A stretch of 64,000 nucleotides of DNA from Empedobacter tilapiae (GCF_004785645.1 NZ_SRPE01000002.1:186001-250000); one strand, 5' to 3'. Counted from the stretch's first letter, positions 8,705 to 17,647 are shown. Made by a program: numbers and translations. Notes: generated by a model from the sequence alone, not told the origin.

Positions 8705-9943
8705 TTAATTATAAATCAAATACTTTTCTCTTATTTTCTTGAAAGCCTCCAAATCTTTTTGCCAAGTTGCTTTTATTTCTGCTTCCGATAAACCTGCTTC
8801 TATTTGCTTGCGTAATTCATCTGTTCCAGAAAGTTGATCAATCCACAATTTTTTACCATTCATCGTCCAAAAAGGTTGCTTCGTATTGTTTTTATACGCA
8901 TTGATTAACCATTTCAAATTGATGGCATATTGATACGGTACATCCGATAAATCTTCTCCATAACAAACCTGATCTTTGAATTTAGGGCTTGTTGCACCTG
9001 GTTTTGAAGTTGGCGTATATTGAAAAGGCATATTTTTAAGAAATGGCGAGCCATAAACCTGAAACTGAATATCTGTTCCACGACCTTCGTTAACGTTTGT
9101 CCCTTCAAACAAACAGGTGCTTGGATACAAATTTATCGCATGAGCATTTGGTAAATTTGGTGATGGTTTTACAGGTAAATTGTACTTGGATTGATGTGTA
9201 TAATTGATGAGTGGAATAATTTCCAAATCTGCTTTTACACCATTTGCTAACCAACCTTCACCGTTTATCATTTGCGCATATTCGCCAATCGTCATTCCAT
9301 AAACAATCGGAACATTGTGCATTCCAACAAAGGATTTGTACTCGTTTTTCATCACAGGTCCATCCACATAATGTCCGTTCGGATTTGGTCTATCCAATAC
9401 AATTACTTTCTTGCTATTTTCAGCTGCAGCCTCCAAAACATAATGTAAAGTAGAAATGTAAGTGTAAAAACGCGCGCCAACATCTTGCATATCAAAAACC
9501 AAAATATCTACATCTGCAATTTGATTTGCTTTTGGTTTTTTATTGTCACCATAAAGCGAAATAATTGGCAAGTTAGTTTTTGCATCAATACCAGATTTTA
9601 TTTTTGCACCAGCATCAGCATCTCCACGAAAACCATGTTCTGGCGAATAAAGTTTAACCACATTGATGTTATTCTTTAATAACAAATCAACTGTATGCAT
9701 CGTTGTTCCATTAATGGTTGCGATTCCTGTTTGGTTCGAAATTAATCCAACTTTTTTACCTTTTAATTTCGAAAGATAGTTAGCTGTATTTTCTGCTCCA
9801 ACAAGAATAGTTGAATGATTTTCTATCGTTTTTGATGTATTATTTTGAGCTAAAATTGGAGTAGAAAAGCCGAAAAAAATAACTGAACTAAGTAAACCAA
9901 TTGATGTATATTTGACAAAGTTTTTCATTTCGTTTTGAATCAT
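8705..9943 (-). CDS. Exo-beta-N-acetylmuramidase NamZ family (DUF1343)
   Basis: A 412-residue exported protein of the DUF1343 family, to which the B. subtilis exo-lytic N-acetylmuramidase NamZ (YbbC) belongs; those enzymes remove terminal MurNAc from peptidoglycan chains. A signal peptide ends near residue 33 (PILAQ). Family motifs visible include GLISNQTG, YSPEHGFRGDADAG, LVFDMQDVGARFYTYISTL, LDRPNPN and EGTNVNEGRGTD. It acts outside the cytoplasmic membrane and would feed cell-wall recycling. Met6 (MKNF) at 9928 is an equally good start. The small membrane protein gene lies just downstream. Confidence 0.9.
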   Translation of the reverse strand: MIQNEMKNFVKYTSIGLLSSVIFFGFSTPILAQNNTSKTIENHSTILVGAENTANYLSKLKGKKVGLISNQTGIATINGTTMHTVDLLLKNNINVVKLYSPEHGFRGDADAGAKIKSGIDAKTNLPIISLYGDNKKPKANQIADVDILVFDMQDVGARFYTYISTLHYVLEAAAENSKKVIVLDRPNPNGHYVDGPVMKNEYKSFVGMHNVPIVYGMTIGEYAQMINGEGWLANGVKADLEIIPLINYTHQSKYNLPVKPSPNLPNAHAINLYPSTCLFEGTNVNEGRGTDIQFQVYGSPFLKNMPFQYTPTSKPGATSPKFKDQVCYGEDLSDVPYQYAINLKWLINAYKNNTKQPFWTMNGKKLWIDQLSGTDELRKQIEAGLSEAEIKATWQKDLEAFKKIREKYLIYN

Positions 9944-10002
9944 TTGAATTTAGGCGAATTTAAAGCCTAAAGTTAGTTTTAATCTTATAAAAAATATATA
10001 AT

Positions 10003-11232
10003 TTGAGTTTTTCTTGGTGGTTTTCAAAAAAAATTGCGCTTGGTAAAAATACTAAAAATAACTTATCGAGTATTATTATTCGAGTAGGTCAAATTGCGGT
10101 AGCATTAGGGTTGATTGTTTCTTTGGTGACAATTTCTACTGGTGTTGGAGCAAGAAAGGCGATCAAAGAAAAGTTGGCCGATTTTAATGGTCATATTACG
10201 ATTAGAAACTACAATAGTAATACGTCATTAAATTCTGATTCATTATCACTTCATCAAGCTTTTTATCCAAAGTTTAAATCGATTCCAGAAATAGAACATG
10301 TACAAGCAATTGCCAATAAAAGTGGTGTTATCCGAACGGATGAAAATTTTAGTGGGGTTGTGTTCAAAGGAGTTGGAACAGATTATGATTCGGTTCGTTT
10401 CGAGAAATTTATGGTAAAAGGACATTTTCCTCGAATCAATAAAGATTCGATAATGGATGAGGTTTTATTATCGAAAAAGATTGCGGATGAAATGAAATTG
10501 GATGTTGATAGTTCGTTTGTGATGTATTTTATTCAAGAAGATACAAAGCCTATTTATCGTCGATTTACCATTTCTGGATTATTCAAAACAGATATCAAAA
10601 ACTTTGACGATCAAATAATGTTTGGTGACATCAAGCATGTACAACGTCTTAATCGCTGGGATTCGAATACAGTTGGCGGTTTCGAATTATTTGTAAATGA
10701 TGTCGAAAATATTGATCCTGTTGCAAAGCGTGTGCAAGAAAATATTCCATACAATTTATATGCAGAATCTGCTACGGCTTCATTTGCTCAGATTAATGAT
10801 TGGATTTCAATTTTCGATAAAAATATTGTCATTATTCTTTTTATCATGCTTTTTGTTGTGGTGATTAATATGGTGATGGTTTTATTGATTTTAATTTTAG
10901 AACGAACACATTCAATCGGAATTTTAAAAGCATTTGGTGCAACAAATTGGCGAATTCGAAAATTATTCATCAATTACGCATTATTTATTATGTTGCCAGG
11001 ATTAATTGCTGGAAATGCAATTGGACTTGGATTATTATTGATTCAGAAATATTTCGGAATTATCAAACTTCCGGCAGAAAACTATTATTTATCAACAGCT
11101 CCAGTCTATTTAGATTTTGGTACAATTGTTTTATTGAATGCAGGAGCGTTATTAGTTTGTGCAATTGTATTACTTTTGCCATCGTATATGATATCTAAAA
11201 TTACACCTGCAAAAGCGATTAATTTTAGATAA
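10003..11232 (+). CDS. FtsX/LolE-type ABC transporter permease
   Basis: A 409-residue inner-membrane protein with the LolC/E-MacB layout: transmembrane helix 1 near residues 28-48, a periplasmic domain of about 220 residues, and three C-terminal helices (about 272-300, 322-350 and 367-395). The last part carries the FtsX motif ILERTHSIGILKAFGA, which couples to the ATPase. Such permeases extract lipoproteins or other envelope substrates. The start is TTG: no in-frame ATG exists before the upstream stop, and the encoded MSFSWWFSKKIA beginning is typical. No ATPase gene adjoins it; lptB two genes on belongs to another system. Divergent from the NamZ-like gene with a 59-base gap. Confidence 0.88.
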   Translation: MSFSWWFSKKIALGKNTKNNLSSIIIRVGQIAVALGLIVSLVTISTGVGARKAIKEKLADFNGHITIRNYNSNTSLNSDSLSLHQAFYPKFKSIPEIEHVQAIANKSGVIRTDENFSGVVFKGVGTDYDSVRFEKFMVKGHFPRINKDSIMDEVLLSKKIADEMKLDVDSSFVMYFIQEDTKPIYRRFTISGLFKTDIKNFDDQIMFGDIKHVQRLNRWDSNTVGGFELFVNDVENIDPVAKRVQENIPYNLYAESATASFAQINDWISIFDKNIVIILFIMLFVVVINMVMVLLILILERTHSIGILKAFGATNWRIRKLFINYALFIMLPGLIAGNAIGLGLLLIQKYFGIIKLPAENYYLSTAPVYLDFGTIVLLNAGALLVCAIVLLLPSYMISKITPAKAINFR

Positions 11233-11265
11233 AATTTAATGTTTTAATTTAAAAGTTAGAAAAAA

Positions 11266-12627
11266 ATGAAATACGCAAACAATATATTAGAAACGATAGG
11301 GAATACACCTTTGGTTAAAATTAATAAGATTACAAAGGATTTACCATGTACGGTTTTAGCAAAAGTTGAATATTTTAACCCTGGTCATTCTTGTAAAGAT
11401 CGTATGGCGTTGAAAATGGTTGAGGATGCCGAAAAAGATGGTCGTTTAGTTCCTGGAGGAACAATTATCGAAGGTACTTCTGGTAACACAGGAATGGGGC
11501 TGGCTTTGGCTGCTGTGATCAAAGGTTACAAATTAATTTGTGTGATTACAGACAAACAATCGAAAGAGAAAATGGATATTTTGCGTGCTGTTGGTGCAAA
11601 AGTTGTGGTTTGTCCTACGGATGTTGAACCAGATGATCCACGTTCTTATTATTCAGTTTCTAAACGTTTGGCTCAAGAAACACATAATGGTTGGTATGTA
11701 AATCAGTACGATAATCCATCGAATGCGCAAGCGAATTATGAGCAAACTGGACCAGAAATTTGGGAGCAAACAGAAGGGAAAGTAACGCATTTTATTGTTG
11801 GAGTTGGAACTGGAGGAACAATTTCAGGTGTTGGAAAATACTTGAAAGAAAAAAATCCTAACATTAAAATTTGGGGAGTTGATACGTATGGATCAGTTTT
11901 CAAAAAATATAAAGAAACTGGAATCTTCGACGAAAATGAAGTGTATTCTTATGTAACAGAAGGAATTGGTGAAGATATTTTACCAGAAAATGTAGATTTT
12001 GATATCATTGATGGATTTACAAAAGTGACTGATAAAGATGCAGCGGTTTATACGCGTCGTTTAGCTTTAGAAGAAGGTTTGTTTGTTGGAATGTCTTCGG
12101 GATCTGCAATCAAAGGATTGTTGCAAATGAAAGACGAATTCGGACCAGACGATGTTGTGGTAGTTTTATTCCACGATTCAGGTTCTCGTTATGTTGGAAA
12201 AATCTTTAATGATGATTGGATGCGTGATAGAGGATATTTGGACGAAGAAATCAAAACGGCTGTAGATTTAATAAAAGAACATGTCGATAAACCTTTGGTA
12301 ACGGTTCGTACAGAGGAATTGGCTTCTCATGCAATTGATCGTATGCGTCGTTTCAAAATTTCTCAAATTCCAGTAATGGACGTGAATGGAATTGTTGGTT
12401 CTTTGGAAGAATCAGATTTGTTTCAAGCATTTTTAGAAGATAGAAATGTAGCAGAAAAACCTGTTCACGAAATTATGGGAAAACCTTATCCAGTAGTAAA
12501 AGCAGGAACATCTATTGAAGAAGTTTCGAAGTTAATTACAAAAGATAATCAAGCTGTTTTAATAGAATTAGAAAACGGAAAATATCATATCATCACAAAA
12601 TATGATATTATTAGCTCGATTAAATAA
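11266..12627 (+). CDS. Cystathionine beta-synthase-type PLP enzyme with C-terminal CBS pair
   Basis: A 453-residue enzyme of the cysteine synthase/cystathionine beta-synthase family. PLP would bind Lys44 in HSCKDRMALK, the phosphate loop is EGTSGNTG at 69-76, and a second glycine loop is VGTGGTISG. Residues 340-453 form two CBS motifs (VRTEELASHAIDRM and IMGKPYPVVKAGTSIEE), an adenosyl-ligand regulatory module found in cystathionine beta-synthase but not in simple CysK. The reaction is condensation of serine or an activated serine with homocysteine or sulfide; which one cannot be settled from sequence. It lies 33 bases after the permease and 24 bases before lptB. Confidence 0.92.
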   Translation: MKYANNILETIGNTPLVKINKITKDLPCTVLAKVEYFNPGHSCKDRMALKMVEDAEKDGRLVPGGTIIEGTSGNTGMGLALAAVIKGYKLICVITDKQSKEKMDILRAVGAKVVVCPTDVEPDDPRSYYSVSKRLAQETHNGWYVNQYDNPSNAQANYEQTGPEIWEQTEGKVTHFIVGVGTGGTISGVGKYLKEKNPNIKIWGVDTYGSVFKKYKETGIFDENEVYSYVTEGIGEDILPENVDFDIIDGFTKVTDKDAAVYTRRLALEEGLFVGMSSGSAIKGLLQMKDEFGPDDVVVVLFHDSGSRYVGKIFNDDWMRDRGYLDEEIKTAVDLIKEHVDKPLVTVRTEELASHAIDRMRRFKISQIPVMDVNGIVGSLEESDLFQAFLEDRNVAEKPVHEIMGKPYPVVKAGTSIEEVSKLITKDNQAVLIELENGKYHIITKYDIISSIK

Positions 12628-12651
12628 CAAAAATCCTATCTTTGAAGCGAT

Positions 12652-13386
12652 ATGGGAATTGTATTAAAAGGTCAGAATTTAGTAAAAGATTACGGTAAAA
12701 AACACGTCGTAAAAAATGTGTCTTTTCAAGTAGAACAAGGAGAAATTATTGGATTATTAGGGCCAAATGGTGCTGGTAAAACGACTTCTTTCTACATGAT
12801 TGTTGGTTTGGTAAAGGCTACGCAAGGAAAAGTTTTTTTGGATAAACAAGATATCACAAGTGATGCGATGTACAAACGTGCACAAAAAGGCATTGGATAC
12901 TTGGCACAAGAAGCGTCGATTTTTCGCAAACTTTCTGTAGAAGATAACATCAAATCAGTTTTACAATTCACCAAACACTCCAAAAAAGAACAACAAATGC
13001 GCACCGATGCTTTGATTGAAGAGTTTTCGTTAGAGCATGTACGTAAAAATCGTGGAGATTTACTTTCTGGAGGTGAGCGTCGACGTTGCGAAATTGCACG
13101 TTGTTTGGCAACAGAGCCTAATTTTATTTTATTAGATGAGCCTTTTGCTGGAGTTGACCCAATTGCGGTAGAGGATATTCAGAAGATTGTACGTTCGTTA
13201 AAAGATAAAAATATCGGAATCTTAATTACCGATCACAATGTATCGCAAACGCTTGCAATTACTGATAAAACATATATTATGTTCGAAGGTAAAATCTTGA
13301 AAGAAGGTTCACCAGAAGAATTAGCAAATGATGAAGATGTTCGTCGCGTTTATCTTGGTGAAAACTTTATGTATCAGCAGATATAA
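12652..13386 (+). CDS. lptB: LPS export ABC transporter ATP-binding protein LptB
   Basis: A 244-residue ATPase that powers LptFG to move lipopolysaccharide from the inner membrane to the periplasmic bridge. Walker A is GPNGAGKTT at 37-45, the signature is LSGGERRRCEIARCL, and Walker B is FILLDEPFAGVDP, followed by the H-loop in ITDHNV. The sequence QEASIFRKLSVEDNI is characteristic of LptB. Length is normal. It ends with a strong terminator and so closes the run that starts with the permease. LptB is usually near lptA/lptC in proteobacteria but often alone in Bacteroidota, as here. Confidence 0.95.
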   Translation: MGIVLKGQNLVKDYGKKHVVKNVSFQVEQGEIIGLLGPNGAGKTTSFYMIVGLVKATQGKVFLDKQDITSDAMYKRAQKGIGYLAQEASIFRKLSVEDNIKSVLQFTKHSKKEQQMRTDALIEEFSLEHVRKNRGDLLSGGERRRCEIARCLATEPNFILLDEPFAGVDPIAVEDIQKIVRSLKDKNIGILITDHNVSQTLAITDKTYIMFEGKILKEGSPEELANDEDVRRVYLGENFMYQQI

Positions 13387-13408
13387 ATTACAATATAGTA
13401 TTTTTCTG

Positions 13409-13435
13409 AACCACTCAAATTTGAGTGGTTTTTTT
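13409..13435 (+). terminator. Intrinsic terminator after lptB
   Basis: Perfect inverted repeat AACCACTCAAA/TTTGAGTGGTT then seven T. A near copy, with one base changed, terminates the next gene at 14684. Confidence 0.92.
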
Positions 13436-13472
13436 GTTTATGTTTGTATCAAATTAAACACTATAATCACTT

Positions 13473-14660
13473 ATGAAAGAATTAAAATTAATCTTAGTAT
13501 TCTTATTGTCAATTACGATACAAGCGCAAATCAGATTTGAACAAGGTTATTTAATTGATAACAATAATCAAAAGCAAGTTGTTTTAATCAAAAATGTAGA
13601 CTGGCTAAACAATCCTAAATCAATAGAGTATAAAAATAATGAAACCTCTAAAGTTGAAATTACAACGATAAATCAGATAAAAGAATTTGGAATTGATAAT
13701 CAATCCAAATATGTTAGAGCGGATATTAAGATTGATCGATCTTCTGAAGATTTGGATAAAATAAGCTCAAATGAAGAACCAGACTTTAAAAAAGAAAAAT
13801 TATTTTTGAAAGTATTGATAGAAGGTGATGCTTCATTATATGGTTACAATGATTATAATTTGAAGAGATTTTTTTACAAAAATAATACTGGAGATATTGA
13901 GCAATTAGTGTATAAAAAATATGAAGTTTCTACAAATCAGTTTGCTTATAACAGAACATTTAGAGGACAAATTGCTCAAAATTTCAAATGTGAATCGATT
14001 TCTAATGATAGAATTAAAAAAGTAAATTACAGAGAAAGTGAATTAACAAAACTTTTTACAGAAATTAATAAGTGTAAAGGTTCTGATTTAACTTTTTCGA
14101 AAGAATCTAAAAAAGTTGATTTTAATTTATGGTTAAGACCTCGTTTAAATAATTCCAAATTAAATATTTCAACAGATACTGAATCAGCTAAATTAGGTAA
14201 TAAAACTGGTTTCGGTTTAGGAATTGAAGCTGAATTTATTTTACCATTTAATAAAAAGAAATGGAGTTTGATTGTAGAACCATCTTATCAAGGTTATAAA
14301 GTTAAAGGTACTAAATTGACAAGTGGTGATATTGTTGATGTAGATTATAAAAATATTGAAATTCCTTTTGGAGTAAGACACTACTTCTTTTTAAATCAAG
14401 ATTCTAAATTGTTTATTAATTTACAGTATATGGTAAACCTTAATCTAGATTCTAGTATTCAATTTAAAAGAGGTGAATATACTTATTGGGATTATAAAAT
14501 TAATAGTAGAGGTAATGTTGCTACCGGTATTGGATATAATTTTAAAGACAAATTTAATGTTGAAGTACGTTATCTTACTGATAGAAAATTATTAGATGAA
14601 TTAAATGTGAATACGAAATATTCTACAATTTCATTTGTTCTAGGTTATAATATTTTTTAA
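13473..14660 (+). CDS. Predicted outer-membrane beta-barrel protein
   Basis: A 395-residue exported protein. The signal peptide ends near residue 19 (ITIQA). The middle is a mixed, charged domain with a cysteine pair (Cys167 region and Cys204 region). From about residue 220 the sequence turns into alternating amphipathic strands (WLRPRLNNSKL, FGLGIEAEFILPF, WSLIVEPSYQGY, FNVEVRYL) and closes with ISFVLGYNIF, the aromatic ending favoured by the outer-membrane barrel machinery. This is the pattern of small Bacteroidota outer-membrane barrels with a periplasmic head. No ligand is evident. The gene lies between two nearly identical terminators. Confidence 0.78.
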   Translation: MKELKLILVFLLSITIQAQIRFEQGYLIDNNNQKQVVLIKNVDWLNNPKSIEYKNNETSKVEITTINQIKEFGIDNQSKYVRADIKIDRSSEDLDKISSNEEPDFKKEKLFLKVLIEGDASLYGYNDYNLKRFFYKNNTGDIEQLVYKKYEVSTNQFAYNRTFRGQIAQNFKCESISNDRIKKVNYRESELTKLFTEINKCKGSDLTFSKESKKVDFNLWLRPRLNNSKLNISTDTESAKLGNKTGFGLGIEAEFILPFNKKKWSLIVEPSYQGYKVKGTKLTSGDIVDVDYKNIEIPFGVRHYFFLNQDSKLFINLQYMVNLNLDSSIQFKRGEYTYWDYKINSRGNVATGIGYNFKDKFNVEVRYLTDRKLLDELNVNTKYSTISFVLGYNIF

Positions 14661-14683
14661 AATAAATTAAAAAAGATGTTTCT

Positions 14684-14709
14684 AAACCACTCAATTTTGA
14701 GTGGTTTTT
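14684..14709 (+). terminator. Intrinsic terminator after the barrel gene
   Basis: Arms AAACCACTCAA and TTGAGTGGTTT with a T run. It differs by one base from the lptB terminator across the stem and T tract. Confidence 0.92.
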
Positions 14710-14751
14710 TTGTATAGCTACAATAACGTATAAAATTTGGAAATGGTTTAA

Positions 14752-14994
14752 TTACAAATCAACGAAAAGTAAATTACCTTTTTGATTAACAGATTCTTTG
14801 AAATAAAGATAAACGTCTTGTATATCAAAACGTCTAAAATTGATAGAGTTAGAAATACTTTGATTAGGAAGTTGGTAAGTCATTTCAAAATTTAACATAC
14901 TTCCAAATCCAGAAGTTGTAATATTTTCTACTAAAATTCCTAAAGTTTCTAATCGTTCAATTAAGCGATTAATTTCCAAATCATTATGTTTCAT
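14752..14994 (-). CDS. Hypothetical protein, 80 aa
   Basis: Not recognised. A short protein with an N-terminal amphipathic helix (LEINRLIERLETLGILVENI), then three predicted beta strands and a C-terminal LLFVDL. No signal, no membrane segment, no cysteine. It is isolated: the neighbouring genes on both sides run the other way. The ATG at 14994 is the only reasonable start. Confidence 0.62.
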   Translation of the reverse strand: MKHNDLEINRLIERLETLGILVENITTSGFGSMLNFEMTYQLPNQSISNSINFRRFDIQDVYLYFKESVNQKGNLLFVDL

Positions 14995-15129
14995 AATCTC
15001 TAAAACTTGCTATTTAAGCGGTTTCAAAGCTAAAACATAATTGATAAAAAAAGAAGAATAATTTCAAAATAAGAATTCTTAAGTTACTTTTTTGATTAAA
15101 TTAGAAGAAGAAATTAACTAACTTAAAAA

Positions 15130-15504
15130 ATGAAGAAAATAGTTTTATTAATAGTTTTATTTGCATCATTTTCAATAAAAGCTCAATCAACTTCCAAATG
15201 TGAAAAGATCGCTGCAAATGCTTTGTACAATTCAGATTATATAAAAGAATTAACTAAAGATTGGGAAGAATTGATTAAAGATAATGGAGGAACTCATTAT
15301 GGTTTACAACCTATCGAAGTAGAAAAAAATATATATCGATTTGTTTTAGTTCAACATTATCCTGAACGTGATTATAATGCAAATTGGTTTACGATAGATC
15401 TTACTAATAATAAAGTTTTTGAAGAAAGTATGGTAGATCCTGACTATAATAAATTTTTTAATTTGAAAGTGAAGGATTTAAAGAAATTAAAAAAATGTAT
15501 GTAA
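15130..15504 (+). CDS. Small exported protein, 124 aa
   Basis: Not recognised. Residues 1-19 are a clear signal peptide (MKKIVLLIVLFASFSIKAQ). The mature part of about 105 residues has two cysteines, one near the start (STKCEKIA) and one at the second last residue, which could form a disulfide in the periplasm. Aromatic and charged residues alternate without a known motif. It ends four bases before a long hairpin shared with the convergent THX gene. Confidence 0.72.
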   Translation: MKKIVLLIVLFASFSIKAQSTSKCEKIAANALYNSDYIKELTKDWEELIKDNGGTHYGLQPIEVEKNIYRFVLVQHYPERDYNANWFTIDLTNNKVFEESMVDPDYNKFFNLKVKDLKKLKKCM

Positions 15505-15507
15505 TAA

Positions 15508-15541
15508 AAAAAGCTGAAAATCAAACTTGATTTTCAGCTTC
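15508..15541. terminator. Terminator shared by convergent genes, stronger leftward
   Basis: Arms AAGCTGAAAATCAA and TTGATTTTCAGCTT. The T tract that favours release is on the minus strand (A run at 15504-15512), so it terminates the THX gene best. Rightward the stem is followed by CAAAAAATTA. Confidence 0.85.
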
Positions 15542-15547
15542 AAAAAA

Positions 15548-15682
15548 TTACTTTTTAGCTTTTTTAGCTGGTTTTTCTTCAACAACTTCCTCTTCGTAAT
15601 AATACTTATTTCTCGGACGTTTTACACCATAAGAGCCATTTACAATTTTTCCTCTTCTTGTTTTTTTATCTCCTTTTCCCAT
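15548..15682 (-). CDS. 30S ribosomal protein THX
   Basis: A 44-residue basic protein reading MGKGDKKTRRGKIVNGSYG and then VKRPRNKYYYEEE, ending KKAKK. The opening is the signature of the THX (Thx/bTHX) small ribosomal protein of Bacteroidota, which inserts into a cavity of 16S rRNA in the 30S head. The acidic stretch YYYEEEVVEE followed by a lysine tail is longer than in the Thermus protein but usual in this phylum. Start ATG at 15682, stop TAA at 15550-15548. The hairpin at 15508 is its terminator. Too short for most ORF filters, yet the match is convincing. Confidence 0.9.
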   Translation of the reverse strand: MGKGDKKTRRGKIVNGSYGVKRPRNKYYYEEEVVEEKPAKKAKK

Positions 15683-15825
15683 TCAAATGTTTTTAAATTA
15701 ATAAATTCGATAACTTTTGATACAAGTTAATGAATTCAATTTAGTTGGGCAAAATATTTACAATTCTTTATGAATTAAGCTAAATTTGTTATATTATTTG
15801 ACATGATGAAATATTAACTTTTAAA

Positions 15826-15990
15826 ATGTATAAAATGAGTAGAAATACCGATGCGAATAAAAAAGCTCATAAAAAAAAGTTAGATCAGAAGAAACGTAAA
15901 GCGCAAGAAGCCGAAGCTGAACGTAAAGCTCGATTGAAAGTAATTAATCAACAATTTAACGATAAAAATAAACCAGAAACGGGAGAATAA
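15826..15990 (+). CDS. Small basic coiled-coil protein upstream of sbcD
   Basis: A 54-codon frame (or 51 codons from the ATG at 15835) whose stop TAA overlaps the sbcD start as TAATG. The product begins MYKMSRNTDANKKAHKKK and continues as one long charged helix rich in Lys, Arg, Glu and Ala (KKRKAQEAEAERKARLK). No family recognised. The one-base overlap, codon use like its neighbours and uninterrupted helix support a real gene translated together with sbcD. A TAAATTTG element at 15781-15788 could be its -7 promoter box, with a weak -33 partner. Confidence 0.68.
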   Translation: MYKMSRNTDANKKAHKKKLDQKKRKAQEAEAERKARLKVINQQFNDKNKPETGE

Positions 15991-17198
15991 TGATAAAAAT
16001 TCTACATACAGCCGATTGGCATTTGGGTAAAAAATTAGATAGTTTTTCACGATTAGAAGAACAAATTTTAGTGATGAATGAAATTGTCGAAATTGCAGAT
16101 CAAGAGCAAGTTAATTTGGTACTTATTGCGGGAGATTTATTTGATAATTTTAATCCAAGTGTAGAAGCTGTAGAATTATTTTATAAAACATTGAAAAAAC
16201 TTTCAAATAATGGGAAACGTCCTGTTATAGCGATTTCTGGTAATCACGATTCTCCAAGTTTGATTGACGCGCCAGATCCGTTGGCACGCGAATGTGGAAT
16301 TATTTTGATTGGTTATCCAAATGCAAAAATTCAGGAATTTGAATTAAATGATTTCAAAATTTCAAAATCAGTGGAAGGAATGATTGAATTGAAATTAAAT
16401 TCTTTTGATTTTCCGATTCGAATTATTCATACGCCTTATGCAAACGAAATCCGTTTGAAACAATATTTTGGAGAGAATAAAGAAGATGCATTGAATGAAG
16501 TTTTAGCGACAAATTGGAAAAATATTGCGGATGAATATTGTGATGAAAATGGAGTTAATTTGTTGATGGCGCATTTGTATATGAATCAAAAAGGTGCTGA
16601 AATTTTAGAGGAACCAGAAGGAGAAAAACCGATTAAAATTGGAAATGCAGATATGATTTTTTCTGAAGCTATTCCGCCTCAAATTCAGTATACAGCTTTA
16701 GGGCATTTACATGGTTTTAAGAACATAGGATCGGAAGAAAACCCCGTTGTGTACAGTTCTTCGCCTTTGTGTTATAGCTTTTCCGAAGCTGGTCAAAATA
16801 AATATGTTTCGTTAATAGAAGCAGAACCAAATCAAACTATTTCTTATCATAAAATAGAATTAAAGAACGGAAAACCACTTATTCGAAAAACTTTTGATAA
16901 TATAAATGTAGCTGTTGAATGGTTAAATGAAAATCAAAATGCGTTGGTTGAATTGACTTTAGAAAGTGATTCTTTCTTGAAAGCTGATGAACGAAAATTG
17001 ATTTATCAATCACATGATGGAATTATTCATTTGATTCCGAAATTGAAAAATCAAGAAATTGAAACTGTTGAATATAAGTTTGCAGATCAAACAAAAGATA
17101 TGAAAGAATTGTTTGCAGATTATTTCAAATCGAAAAATGGAAACCAAGAACCAAACGATGAAATAAAGGATTTGTTTAACGAAATTTTGAATACATAA
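15990..17198 (+). CDS. sbcD: Exonuclease SbcCD, nuclease subunit SbcD
   Basis: Mre11-like metallophosphoesterase that, with SbcC, cuts hairpins and protein-blocked DNA ends. Motifs in order: ADWHLGKK near residue 7, GDLFDNFNPS at 48-57, SGNHDSPS near 84-91, then MAHLYMN and the GHLHGFK histidine motif, together making the dinuclear Mn site. The C-terminal part (about 290-402) is the capping and SbcC-binding region. Length 402 is normal. The start overlaps the stop of the small basic protein by one base. Its partner sbcC lies 608 bases on, separated by a GIY-YIG gene and two repeats. Confidence 0.95.
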   Translation: MIKILHTADWHLGKKLDSFSRLEEQILVMNEIVEIADQEQVNLVLIAGDLFDNFNPSVEAVELFYKTLKKLSNNGKRPVIAISGNHDSPSLIDAPDPLARECGIILIGYPNAKIQEFELNDFKISKSVEGMIELKLNSFDFPIRIIHTPYANEIRLKQYFGENKEDALNEVLATNWKNIADEYCDENGVNLLMAHLYMNQKGAEILEEPEGEKPIKIGNADMIFSEAIPPQIQYTALGHLHGFKNIGSEENPVVYSSSPLCYSFSEAGQNKYVSLIEAEPNQTISYHKIELKNGKPLIRKTFDNINVAVEWLNENQNALVELTLESDSFLKADERKLIYQSHDGIIHLIPKLKNQEIETVEYKFADQTKDMKELFADYFKSKNGNQEPNDEIKDLFNEILNT

Positions 17199-17203
17199 TT
17201 TAA

Positions 17204-17314
17204 TGAAATTGTCATTCCGACATTAGGAGTAATCTGAGATTCTTCATTTCGCTGAAGCTACATTCAGAATGACAAAAAATTATGTAAATATCATTATGAG
17301 TTTTTCGAAGAATT
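17204..17314 (+). repeat. Direct repeat copy A containing an imperfect palindrome
   Basis: About 110 bases that recur at 17648 with high identity. The core begins TTGTCATTCCGAC and closes with TCAGAATGACAA, so its ends are inverted (TTGTCATTC/GAATGACAA). Inside are GGAGTAATCT and GATTCTTCATTTCGCTGAA. A third, shorter relative is at 55110. This is the kind of palindromic intergenic repeat common in Flavobacteriia. Confidence 0.85.
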
Positions 17315-17329
17315 TTAAATTCAGATAAT

Positions 17330-17638
17330 ATGAAAACTTTAGGTACACATAATTATTTTGTTTATATCCTTACTAACAAAACGAAAACTGTATTGTATGT
17401 TGGAGTGACTAATAATCTGAAATTAAGATTATATCAACATTCAAATCCTAACGTTTTTAGTAATGCATTTACAATGAAGTATAATTGCTGTTTTTTAATT
17501 TATTATGAATGTTTTTCAGATATTAATTTAGCTATTTCAAGAGAAAAACAAATTAAAGGTTGGAATAGAGAGAAGAAAGAATTGCTTATTAATAATTTTA
17601 ATTCTGAATGGAAATTTTTGAATGATGAAATTGAATAA
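17330..17638 (+). CDS. Small GIY-YIG domain nuclease
   Basis: A 102-residue protein with the UvrC/homing-type GIY-YIG fold: YFVYILTNKTKTVLYVGVTNNL (the two motif tyrosines appear as FVYIL and YVGVT), Arg27 in LKLRLYQH, a conserved glutamate in SREKQIKGWNREKK and an Asn in the C-terminal NNFN. These residues form the metal-dependent DNA-cutting site. It belongs to the stand-alone YhbQ/short group found in many copies in Bacteroidota. It is inserted between sbcD and sbcC and bracketed by 110-base direct repeats starting 126 bases before and 10 bases after it. A DNA-repair role or a repeat-mobilising role are both possible. Confidence 0.88.
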   Translation: MKTLGTHNYFVYILTNKTKTVLYVGVTNNLKLRLYQHSNPNVFSNAFTMKYNCCFLIYYECFSDINLAISREKQIKGWNREKKELLINNFNSEWKFLNDEIE

Positions 17639-17647
17639 ATACATTAG

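Noticed and set aside
15527-15730. 67-residue plus-strand ORF
   Set aside because: It is the antisense of the THX gene, whose signature sequence is much more convincing.
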